A DNA stretch of 64,000 nt, from NCBI GenBank assembly GCA_902622245.1, contig CACNPC010000001.1:186001-250000 (forward strand), written 5' to 3'. Numbering within the stretch: position 1 is the first letter of the stretch; every line of letters begins with the position of its first letter. The stretch comes from an uncultured Pelagibacteraceae bacterium. GTDB lineage: Bacteria; Pseudomonadota; Alphaproteobacteria; Pelagibacterales; Pelagibacteraceae. The notes beneath the pieces were generated by a model. That model was given only the letters and a program-made list of their open reading frames with translations. It had not been told where the DNA came from and searched no databases. The translations under genes were made by a program, and so were the position numbers. Shown here one piece after another: positions 16,499 through 23,952 of the stretch.

Positions 16499-16952
16499 CT
16501 GCCTCTCTTATTTGGTTATTAAAATCTATAATTATGTATGATTTATCTTCTTTTAAAAAGATTGCTTCTGTTAATCTTAAGTCAATTAATTTTACTTTCC
16601 CAAGATATTGACCAAGTGTTATAGTCATTACATCCCCTGATGCATCTGTAAGACTTATATAGCTCGCATTTGCTCCTGATATTAATCCTGATAATTTAAA
16701 ATTATATAAACTCATTGGATCTCTTTCTTCTCCAGTTTCAGGATTTAAAGATGAATTAGATCCTTCATTTCCAGCAAATGGATCATTCAAAGGAACATCC
16801 TCTTCCTCTTCTTCAACTTTTGTTTCTAAAGTTTTTGTAATCTCTTTTGCCTTTTCGACAAGTTCAGCATTTGTAGAATGATTATCTGCAAAACCAATGT
16901 TTGGGATACAGAAAAACAAAATAAAGAATAATATTTTTTTAAAAGAATTCAT
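16488..16952 (-). CDS. pilP: PilP-like type IV pilus periplasmic protein
   Basis: A 154-aa exported protein with a type I signal peptide (FFILFFCIPNIGFA). An acidic linker (TKVEEEEEDVPLNDPFAG) leads to a small beta domain with MSLYNFKLSGLISGANASYI and MTITLGQYLGKVKLIDLRLTEAIF, the pattern of the PilP homology domain that bridges PilN/PilO to the secretin. The classical PilP lipobox is not obvious, so membrane anchoring may differ. It overlaps pilO by 14 nt and the secretin by 11 nt. The call rests on domain pattern and operon position. Confidence 0.75.
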   Translation of the reverse strand: MNSFKKILFFILFFCIPNIGFADNHSTNAELVEKAKEITKTLETKVEEEEEDVPLNDPFAGNEGSNSSLNPETGEERDPMSLYNFKLSGLISGANASYISLTDASGDVMTITLGQYLGKVKLIDLRLTEAIFLKEDKSYIIIDFNNQIREADEY

Positions 16953-17592
16953 CCGGTATTCCCACTATTGTAAGTTCTCCTTTTGCAATTATCGCTCCAG
17001 TTGAATCGTTTTGTACTATACTTATAGTCTCCTTGTCAAAATTTAACATTTTCTTGGATTTTGCAATTGATCTTTTAAATTTAATGTAGCCTAAAAAGTT
17101 ACCTTTTATCTCATATTCGACAGGTATTTGATAATAAGAGATATCAGATTTTTTTAACAGTTCTTCTGCTTGTTGAGCAACACCAGGTTTTAAAATAGGT
17201 TTTGGTTTTTTCTTTTCTATTTTTGAAATCGTCAAACCATTTATGCCTGCAAATCTACTTAGGCTTTGATACAATCCTTCAACTTCAGCTTTTGAGTGAA
17301 ACAACGTTGAACTTTCTTTAAATTGAGGTTTTAGTTTCTTTAATCTTTTTTTGTTAGTAATTATCTCATCCTCGAATTGAGTAATTTCAGACTCTTTTAA
17401 AACCTTGTCTTCGTATAACGCTTTTTTCTCTTTAACAATTGGATTTAAGATTAAGTAATACCCAATTAAAAAAATTATAATTGCAAAAAAACCAGCTCCA
17501 AATTTAATAAGAGTTTTTTTATCAACAGTTTTTAACTTTGCAGCTATATCACTTACATTTATATTTTTTAAATCTATATTTTTCAAATCCAT
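16939..17592 (-). CDS. pilO: PilO-like type IV pilus inner-membrane protein
   Basis: A bitopic protein of 217 aa from the chosen start: a short cytoplasmic part, one transmembrane helix (GAGFFAIIIFLIGYYLILNPIV), a coiled-coil (KKALYEDKVLKESEITQFED) and a C-terminal ferredoxin-like domain with YQIPVEYEIKGNFLGYIKFK, as in PilO. The track begins 7 codons upstream at 17613. I chose the ATG at 17592, which forms a TAATG overlap with the pilMN stop, like the other junctions of this operon. It pairs with PilN in the alignment complex between the motor and the secretin. Confidence 0.8.
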   Translation of the reverse strand: MDLKNIDLKNINVSDIAAKLKTVDKKTLIKFGAGFFAIIIFLIGYYLILNPIVKEKKALYEDKVLKESEITQFEDEIITNKKRLKKLKPQFKESSTLFHSKAEVEGLYQSLSRFAGINGLTISKIEKKKPKPILKPGVAQQAEELLKKSDISYYQIPVEYEIKGNFLGYIKFKRSIAKSKKMLNFDKETISIVQNDSTGAIIAKGELTIVGIPDEFF

Positions 17593-19307
17593 TATGCGTT
17601 CTCCAGAATACAAGCTATTTTAAATCCCTTCATTGTTGGGGCTCCAGCAGTTTGACCATCTGGTAAAGTCATTGTAGCTAATTGTGCTTGCATTATTAGT
17701 TTTTTATTATTTAAATTACTTATTAACTTTAAAATATCTTGGTCACTTGATGCTGTTCCTTGTATAATAATCTGATTTGATCCGTTGTACTCTATTGAAT
17801 TGAATTTTACTCTTTTTGGAACAGCTGAAGCTATTTGAGCCAGAACTCTAAAACTTACTTTTTTGTTTGATTTTATTGATTTACTAATTTTTAAAGATTT
17901 TAAAATTAAAGCTAATTCTTTTTCTACTTTATTTTTTTCTAATGTTCTAAGTTCATGTGTTTGAAGAATATCATCATATCCAACTAATTGTTTATTCAAT
18001 GTATTTATTTGCCAAAAAGAAAGGCCAAATAATACTATATAAATTATTGCGATAACTCCTATTGCACCTTTGAAAGCAAAATTAGAAAATACTTTAGCTT
18101 TTTTCTGTGCTATCATACTATCTCTATTAGGAAGTAGATTTATATTTTTTACAGCAGTTACAAATTTGTAATATCCAAACACATCAAGTTTTCTAAACGC
18201 CAATCCAATAACAGTTGAGAGATAAGACCTATTATCTAACTTAACGCTCTCTTCTAGTTGTGCTGGAACTTTTATTTCTTTAATTGGATCTAATAAATTA
18301 AATCCTGTATTTGTTAAATTTTTTCTAAAAGTGCCGAGATAAGTTTCTACATTTTCTAAATTTGACACTACTTTCAGGTTTCTAATTCTTTTTTCATACT
18401 TTGTTTCAAAATCTTGCACCGCTTGCTTAACTTGAGTTACATATCTTCTAACTAAAGCATCCATCTCTTCCTGATTATCTGAATTTTGAAGAGTATTTCT
18501 ATCCTGAGATCTTATAAATATATCTGTGATGATTGGATTATTTTCATACAAAATCATTACATAGTTTTCATCTAATCCAAATTCTAAAACTGCAGTTAAG
18601 TTTGCATCCTCAATTGAGCCAGCTAATTGATTCATTTGGTCGACTGCAGATTTAAGAGCAAAACACTTAACATCAATTATAACTGCATTTAAACCGCCCT
18701 TCTTTATTATTGCTGTATAACTATTGATATCTGATAGTTTCGATGCAACGAATAAAATATCCATTGTATTTGCGGTTTTATCTCTATTTATTACTTGATG
18801 AAAAATTGAATAATCATTTAAGTTATCTGTTAATTGTACAAGGTTTTCCCAAAGAGAGTCTGTGTCTATTGCTTTGCTCAGCTCTTCATCTGTCATTAGG
18901 GGTGCTGTTACAACTCTGATAATTGCACTAGTTACAGGAATGGCAATCGCAGCATTTGTCGTAGTTATTTTAGATTTTTGAAGAGCAATTTTAAGTTCGT
19001 CTCCAAACTTATCTTGATTATCTAAAACAGTAGCACTTTTATCTAGACCTTCAATTGGGTGAATAAAAAATTTTTCTAAAACCCATTTGTTGGATTTATC
19101 AGTTGTTAGTTGTGCTAACCTAATTTCTGTTGGTGAAAGCTCAACACCTACAATTTCTTCTCCTTGAACTGCAGATTTTCCAATCCTATTTTTAAAAAAC
19201 TTACCTAAAAAACTTTCTTTTTTCTTTTTTTCCTCTTTTTTTGGAACGGGTGTTTGTTCGCCTTCTTTAGATTTCTTTTTGAATAAATTAGCAAAAGGGT
19301 TTTTCAT
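17592..19307 (-). CDS. PilM-PilN fusion protein
   Basis: A 571-aa protein joining two normally separate pilus components. Residues about 45-375 form a PilM actin-like ATPase (VGVELSPTEIRLAQLTTD, then VTSAIIRVVTAPLMTDEELSKAI; TAVLEFGLDENYVMILYEN). At about 390 the PilN signature NINLLPNRDSMIAQKK begins. That short motif is normally the free N-terminus of PilN and is what binds PilM. It is followed by one transmembrane helix (FKGAIGVIAIIYIVLFGLSF), a coiled coil and a PilN C-terminal domain. A basic 40-residue N-terminal tail precedes PilM. The frame is unbroken, with no stop or frameshift at the junction. First gene of the minus-strand pilMN-O-P-Q-B-C operon. Confidence 0.88.
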   Translation of the reverse strand: MKNPFANLFKKKSKEGEQTPVPKKEEKKKKESFLGKFFKNRIGKSAVQGEEIVGVELSPTEIRLAQLTTDKSNKWVLEKFFIHPIEGLDKSATVLDNQDKFGDELKIALQKSKITTTNAAIAIPVTSAIIRVVTAPLMTDEELSKAIDTDSLWENLVQLTDNLNDYSIFHQVINRDKTANTMDILFVASKLSDINSYTAIIKKGGLNAVIIDVKCFALKSAVDQMNQLAGSIEDANLTAVLEFGLDENYVMILYENNPIITDIFIRSQDRNTLQNSDNQEEMDALVRRYVTQVKQAVQDFETKYEKRIRNLKVVSNLENVETYLGTFRKNLTNTGFNLLDPIKEIKVPAQLEESVKLDNRSYLSTVIGLAFRKLDVFGYYKFVTAVKNINLLPNRDSMIAQKKAKVFSNFAFKGAIGVIAIIYIVLFGLSFWQINTLNKQLVGYDDILQTHELRTLEKNKVEKELALILKSLKISKSIKSNKKVSFRVLAQIASAVPKRVKFNSIEYNGSNQIIIQGTASSDQDILKLISNLNNKKLIMQAQLATMTLPDGQTAGAPTMKGFKIACILENA

Positions 19308-19425
19308 TTTTTAATTAAGTAATAATATTAAACCATTATTATATATTTACATTAAATCAACTAATACTCGAACTTTCAAGCAAAGTGTCTGAAATGGGTT
19401 TTTGCAAATATTTATTAGTAATTTA

Positions 19426-19453
19426 ATGACAATTTATTGTACTAAAGTATAAA
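19426..19453 (+). promoter_or_regulatory. Promoter candidate for the pilT-minor pilin operon
   Basis: ATGACA (5 of 6 to TTGACA) and TATAAA (5 of 6 to TATAAT) are separated by 16 nt, with the -10 box ending 8 nt before the pilT ATG. This would produce an almost leaderless transcript. It sits in the 154-bp divergent gap between pilMN and pilT, the natural place for promoters of both arms. Confidence 0.3.
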
Positions 19454-19461
19454 CTATTAAA

Positions 19462-20478
19462 ATGTTTGAAAAATTAGAGCAGTTAGCGAAAGATAATAAG
19501 AAAATTTCTGATTTTCATATTAGAGCGGGATCTCCACTAGCATATCGACAAACTGGAGAAATCGTAAAAGTTGAAGGCACAAATGTTACAGCTCAAGATC
19601 TAAAAGATTTAATCTCAATGAATTGTAACGAACACGAAGCTGAAAAATTTGAAAAGACTCATGAGTTAGACTCTGCAGTCATGTTAAGCGGATTAAGATT
19701 TAGAGCAAATTTTTATAAAACGATTAGTGGACCAGCTGCAGTATTAAGAAGAGTTGAAAGTAAAATTCCAGATATGGATCAATTTAGTCTACCGCAAGCT
19801 CTTTATGATATAGTAGATTTCCATAAAGGACTGGTGCTTGTAACTGGACCAACTGGTTCAGGTAAATCAACAACACTTGCAGCAATCGTAAATGAAATTA
19901 ATAAAACAAGAACATCAAATATTATAACTGTTGAGGATCCAGTAGAATTTATTCACAAAGATAATAAAAGCATTGTTTCTCATCGAGAAGTTGGAAAACA
20001 AACTCAATCTTTTGCAGCAGCGCTTAAAGCTGCGTTAAGAGAAGATCCAGATGTAATTCTTGTTGGTGAGATGAGAGATCTTGAAACAATTAGTTTAGCG
20101 CTTACTGCTGCAGAAACTGGTCACCTAGTTTTTGGAACTTTGCATACAAGTGGTGCGCCAAGCACAATAAATAGAATAATTGATGTTTTTCCTCCAGAGC
20201 AACAAGAACAAATTAGAGCTCAAATTTCTACATCACTAAAAATGGTAGTTACCCAAAGATTGTTAAAAACAAGAGATGGTGCTGGTAGGGTTGGTGCATT
20301 TGAAATCATGAAGTGCACTGCGCCAATTCAGAACTTAATAAGAGAAGCAAAAATTCACCAAATACCAAGCATTATGCAAACTGCTGTGCGTGATGGAATG
20401 ATCACTATGGAAAAATCACTGGAGGAATTAGTAAAGTCGGGTAAGATAGATCCAGGTGCAGCAAGATCAGGACATTAA
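19462..20478 (+). CDS. pilT: Type IV pilus retraction ATPase PilT
   Basis: A 338-aa motor ATPase. The N-terminal PAS-like domain carries SDFHIRAGSPLAYRQTGEI. The core has Walker A GPTGSGKSTTLAAIVNEIN, Asp box TVEDPVEFIHKDNKSIV, Walker B ILVGEMRDLETISLALTAAE and His box TGHLVFGTLHTSGAPST. The C-terminal helix NLIREAKIHQIPSIMQT corresponds to the AIRNLIRE retraction motif of PilT. It lacks the Zn-binding cysteines of PilB, as expected. Presence of PilT implies a retractable pilus (twitching or DNA uptake). Its end overlaps the next gene, which starts with GTG at 20456. Confidence 0.94.
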   Translation: MFEKLEQLAKDNKKISDFHIRAGSPLAYRQTGEIVKVEGTNVTAQDLKDLISMNCNEHEAEKFEKTHELDSAVMLSGLRFRANFYKTISGPAAVLRRVESKIPDMDQFSLPQALYDIVDFHKGLVLVTGPTGSGKSTTLAAIVNEINKTRTSNIITVEDPVEFIHKDNKSIVSHREVGKQTQSFAAALKAALREDPDVILVGEMRDLETISLALTAAETGHLVFGTLHTSGAPSTINRIIDVFPPEQQEQIRAQISTSLKMVVTQRLLKTRDGAGRVGAFEIMKCTAPIQNLIREAKIHQIPSIMQTAVRDGMITMEKSLEELVKSGKIDPGAARSGH

Positions 20479-21187
20479 AGGTTTCACAATTTTAGAATTG
20501 CTAGTTGTTATTGCAATTGTAGCAATCATATCTGGTGTAGCGTATCCAAGTTTTTCAAAATGGAGCACAGAACGAAAAGTAAGAGCTGCAACAGAAAAAG
20601 TTGCAAGCATGATTTCTAATATTGCAACACAAACTCAAAGAGGAAACTTAGCTTATAGCCAATTAATGGTACAAACATTTACAGGCTCTAAAAACCAAGA
20701 AAGCTCAATTTTTGTATCAAAGGGAATGGGAGATAAAAATTTCAAACAAAAATTGCAGAATGGACAAATTAATTGTCCAGTATCCTCATCAGGTTATTGG
20801 GATGATTTTGGTAAACCACGTAAAAATATTGAGGGAACAAATTTTAGTGAGTATTACGAAATTTTCAATCCTGAGGAAAATGTAATTGGCGAGTCTAAAA
20901 TTGCAGTTCATTTTCTATTAACATCTGCAATATGTTTTGGTAAAGGAGGAAATTATTATAAAGCAACCAATGCTCTTTCAAAAGGAAGTAACGTTAACAT
21001 CATTGTTGAAGGTAGCGCTACTCCTAATTACATTGTTATTTGCACTTATGAGAACGCAAAAAAAAATGGAAACAAATGTCCTACAAAAGGAAAAGCTCTT
21101 AAAAAACCAGCCTATTTAGTAAAATGGTCAAGATTTGGTAATGTAAGTAAATTTAAATGGAATGGAAGTGATTGGAATAGACAGTAA
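20456..21187 (+). CDS. Minor prepilin, FimU/GspH-like
   Basis: A 243-aa prepilin starting with GTG at 20456, inside the pilT 3' end (23-nt overlap). The leader MQQDQDIKG is followed by the cleavage site and helix FTILELLVVIAIVAIISGVA, with Glu at mature position 5. The next segment YPSFSKWSTERKVRAATEKVASMI is the GspH/FimT-type continuation. The globular part is rich in Asn, Lys and Gly with cysteines (ICFGKGG, VICTYENA, NKCPTKG). Likely part of the minor-pilin priming complex at the pilus tip together with the next three genes and PilY1. Confidence 0.85.
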   Translation: MQQDQDIKGFTILELLVVIAIVAIISGVAYPSFSKWSTERKVRAATEKVASMISNIATQTQRGNLAYSQLMVQTFTGSKNQESSIFVSKGMGDKNFKQKLQNGQINCPVSSSGYWDDFGKPRKNIEGTNFSEYYEIFNPEENVIGESKIAVHFLLTSAICFGKGGNYYKATNALSKGSNVNIIVEGSATPNYIVICTYENAKKNGNKCPTKGKALKKPAYLVKWSRFGNVSKFKWNGSDWNRQ

Positions 21188-21803
21188 ATTAAAAGAAAAG
21201 GGTTTAACGCTTTTAGAAGCTTTAGTTGCAACGGCTATTGTTGGAATAGGTTTTATAGCGGTTTTTCAGATGGTCAATTATTCAGTTAGATCAATTGATG
21301 TTTCTGGGGAAAGAACAAAATCTAATTATATCACTGCTATGATAGCAGAAGATTTAATTGGAGATGCAAATTCAAAAAAAGGTGATGATAAACTTTATGA
21401 ACATCTAGCTAACTTAACGGATAAGAATGATTACGCTTGGCAAAATGCAGAATGTAAACCGAAAAAAAATATAACAGGCAATCCTTATAAAGGTAAAGAT
21501 ATTGCAATTGATAATAAAACACAAAAATGGAATTTGAGAGTATCAAGCGACAGAATTAAATGCAAACCCACAAGTATTAACTCAACAACAACCAAAGATA
21601 CAAAAAAATTAAAAGTTTATGAGATTTGTAGAAATAACGTAAAAGAAAATGGGAAGAGTAGACCAAACTGTGATTATCGTAATGATGATATTTGGGACAA
21701 AACTTATATCGGCAGAATGGAAATATTAATGCCAACTACAGGGACAGATACTAAAGGTGAAACTGTTCAAAAGAAAAAATATTTATATTTTCAAATGAAC
21801 TGA
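21162..21803 (+). CDS. Minor prepilin, PilV-like
   Basis: A 213-aa prepilin. The leader ends in KLKEKG, followed by LTLLEALVATAIVGIGFIAVF with Glu5, and then QMVNYSVRSIDVSGERTKSNYITAMIAEDL, the PilV/GspI-type pattern in which the helix is followed by a residue-poor turn. Leu rather than Phe at mature position 1 is seen in other minor pilins. It overlaps the preceding gene by 26 nt and the next by 1 nt. Its soluble part has several cysteines that may form disulfides. Confidence 0.82.
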   Translation: MEVIGIDSKLKEKGLTLLEALVATAIVGIGFIAVFQMVNYSVRSIDVSGERTKSNYITAMIAEDLIGDANSKKGDDKLYEHLANLTDKNDYAWQNAECKPKKNITGNPYKGKDIAIDNKTQKWNLRVSSDRIKCKPTSINSTTTKDTKKLKVYEICRNNVKENGKSRPNCDYRNDDIWDKTYIGRMEILMPTTGTDTKGETVQKKKYLYFQMN

Positions 21804-22600
21804 TGAAAAAATTTAATTCAGAAACTGGAGTAACGCTAATTGAAATTCTTATTGGGGTTGTGATTTCAATGATAATGATGGCTGCTATGTTTACATCTTA
21901 CAACGCAGTTAATAATAGTTATTCCCAAGTAATTGATCGAGCAAAGATTAGTCAGACAGGAAGAGATATGATTGGAATGTTAGTGAGAGATATAAGAATT
22001 GCAGGTTTTAGATATTTTGATGATGTCAGTAAAACCCCAACAAATTACGTTCCAATTTTAATTACAAAAGCTCCAGGTAGTGGTTGTGATAAAATTGAAA
22101 TAACTTACGGTGATAGAATTAGAGATCCTAAAAATCTTAACGCTAAACCACCAGTTTTTTTATATAAAACATACAAAGTCGTTTACGAGTGTAAAGCATC
22201 AAATATTGTAGACAAGAAAACTAACAAAAAAATTAATGCATATGCCATTTATAAATCAAAATATGAATGGAATGGATCTAGCTGGACGGCACCAACACAA
22301 TCAACTGATGACTTGCTTTATAAAGATGAATTGGTGGTTGATTACGTTCAAGAATTAATTTTTATTCCAATTGATAGTAAGGGTAAAGTGATGAATCCAA
22401 TTCCTAAAACACTTAGCGATAGCAACAAGATTAAAGTTGTTGATATAATGGTATCTTTAAGATCTCAGGGCGAGTTTTTTAGAAAAGAGAATGAAAGACC
22501 ATTTAGACTTTTAGGTCAAAAATCTAATAAGAAATTCACAGATAAGTTTTTAAGAGAAGCTTTAGTCGTATCAGCACACACAAGAAATATGGGACTATGA
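21803..22600 (+). CDS. Minor prepilin, PilW/GspJ-like
   Basis: A 265-aa prepilin. The leader MKKFNSETG is followed by VTLIEILIGVVISMIMMAAM with Glu5, then YNAVNNSYSQVIDRAKISQTGRDMIGMLVRDIRIAGF. The SxxxxQ...R.M...L..DIR.AGF block is typical of PilW/GspJ. Mature residue 1 is Val. The C-terminal part ends VVSAHTRNMGL, also PilW-like. It joins its neighbours by a TGATG overlap upstream and a 4-nt overlap downstream. Confidence 0.88.
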   Translation: MKKFNSETGVTLIEILIGVVISMIMMAAMFTSYNAVNNSYSQVIDRAKISQTGRDMIGMLVRDIRIAGFRYFDDVSKTPTNYVPILITKAPGSGCDKIEITYGDRIRDPKNLNAKPPVFLYKTYKVVYECKASNIVDKKTNKKINAYAIYKSKYEWNGSSWTAPTQSTDDLLYKDELVVDYVQELIFIPIDSKGKVMNPIPKTLSDSNKIKVVDIMVSLRSQGEFFRKENERPFRLLGQKSNKKFTDKFLREALVVSAHTRNMGL

Positions 22601-23355
22601 TAATTAGAAAATCAGAAAAAGGATTTGCAATGGTTTTGTCTTTAGTTTTGCTATTGGCAATGTCATTGATGGGTGGAGCATTGATATTAATTTCATCAGG
22701 TGACCATCAAAGTAATAATAACAGTGATCAATATCAACAAACATTTTATGCTGCAGAGATGGCGCTTGTACAAGGAGAAAAATATATTTTAAATGAGAAA
22801 AGTGGACCATGGGACGGAAAAAGCACTAGAGATACTTCAAAAGCAAATTTACCAGAAGATCATACCTCTCCTTTTTTAGGAACTATGAGTGCGCAAAACT
22901 ATAATCCAGGTGCTAAATATAAATTTACATCAACAATTGATCGAAAATTTATAAATACAGGTACATCTTGTTTTAAAAGCTATAGAGATATTGATAGAGA
23001 TAATCCAGACGACAAAAAAAGGATGAGAGTTATAAAGAATGAAACCACGAAAAAAGAAGTGGCTCACAGTTTTAATCTTGGAGTAATTCTTGAAAATACC
23101 TTTAGAAATAAAGGTAAAGATTTTGAAAAAGAGGAAGCAGTTAGAATGAAAAGTTATTATTATGAGTACTTTATTGAAAGAATTGGTGCCGCGAGCACAC
23201 AAGCAATCGGATCCAGCATTAAATTAACGGCATCTGATGCTTCAAAGAATGGTATTGCTTACAGAGTTTATGGTTGTGGTATTTATGGAGCTGAAAAAGA
23301 AAAAGATAGAATGATAGTTTCGTTAGAAAGTGTGGTAGTTTTACCTAAAAATTAA
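22597..23355 (+). CDS. Minor pilin PilX-like (GspK-related)
   Basis: A 252-aa protein with the leader MIIRKSEKG and FAMVLSLVLLLAMSLMGGALILISSG; the segment lacks Glu5, as PilX/GspK-type tip pilins do. It is followed by DHQSNNNSDQYQQTFYAAEMALVQGEKYIL, the PilX 'AAE.AL..ge' signature. PilX interacts with PilY1 in other bacteria, and pilY1 is two genes downstream. Its ATG overlaps the stop of the PilW-like gene by 4 nt. Confidence 0.85.
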   Translation: MIIRKSEKGFAMVLSLVLLLAMSLMGGALILISSGDHQSNNNSDQYQQTFYAAEMALVQGEKYILNEKSGPWDGKSTRDTSKANLPEDHTSPFLGTMSAQNYNPGAKYKFTSTIDRKFINTGTSCFKSYRDIDRDNPDDKKRMRVIKNETTKKEVAHSFNLGVILENTFRNKGKDFEKEEAVRMKSYYYEYFIERIGAASTQAIGSSIKLTASDASKNGIAYRVYGCGIYGAEKEKDRMIVSLESVVVLPKN

Positions 23356-23403
23356 GGTTTTTAACTAATAAAATATGAATAAAATAAGATAATATATACG
23401 TTT

Positions 23404-23952
23404 ATGAAAAAAATTATTTTAATAAGCTTCATATTCCTTTTCTCAATTCATGCAAACGCAGCTTGTAAATTTGATTTGGACTTTGGTGAGGATATCTCAA
23501 AAATACAGGATAAATATGGCCCAGCAATGCCACTAGAAAATTTTGGAGAAGATGAATTGAGCATGGTCATTGCTGTTGCTGATGAAGTCTGCCCAAACCA
23601 CAGGTTAAAAGATGTTGCTATTGAGTATAGATTTTTAAACGACAAACTAGCTGCGGTTAATTTAATTAGTTTAAATACTGAAAGCGACACAAAAAAATCT
23701 GAAAAATTAACTATAATGAAATATGTAAAAAGAAATTATGGTGACTTTGATACAGGTCAAACTCCAACCTCATATCTTGGATATGAAGTATTTGAAAAAA
23801 CAAAGCAGTTTATAGTTTACCAAAGAATTTTGGATGATCTTGGATTTATTGAAGAGCAAATGTATCTTTCTAACAAAAAATATGATGAGTTACTTGGAAT
23901 TTTCTACAATCAACTTGAAGAAGAGATGGCGAAAAGTGAGTCTCAAAATTAA
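23404..23952 (+). CDS. Secreted protein of unknown function in the minor-pilin operon
   Basis: A 182-aa protein with a clear signal peptide (MKKIILISFIFLFSIHANA, cleavage before ACKFDLDF) and a soluble domain of about 160 residues with two cysteines (ACKFD, EVCPNHR). I do not recognise a family. Predicted mixed alpha/beta with an acidic C-terminal helix (YNQLEEEMAKSE). It lies 48 nt after the PilX-like gene and shares a TAATG overlap with pilY1, so it is almost certainly translated together with PilY1. A chaperone or tip-complex partner of PilY1 is a position-based guess. Confidence 0.7.
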   Translation: MKKIILISFIFLFSIHANAACKFDLDFGEDISKIQDKYGPAMPLENFGEDELSMVIAVADEVCPNHRLKDVAIEYRFLNDKLAAVNLISLNTESDTKKSEKLTIMKYVKRNYGDFDTGQTPTSYLGYEVFEKTKQFIVYQRILDDLGFIEEQMYLSNKKYDELLGIFYNQLEEEMAKSESQN

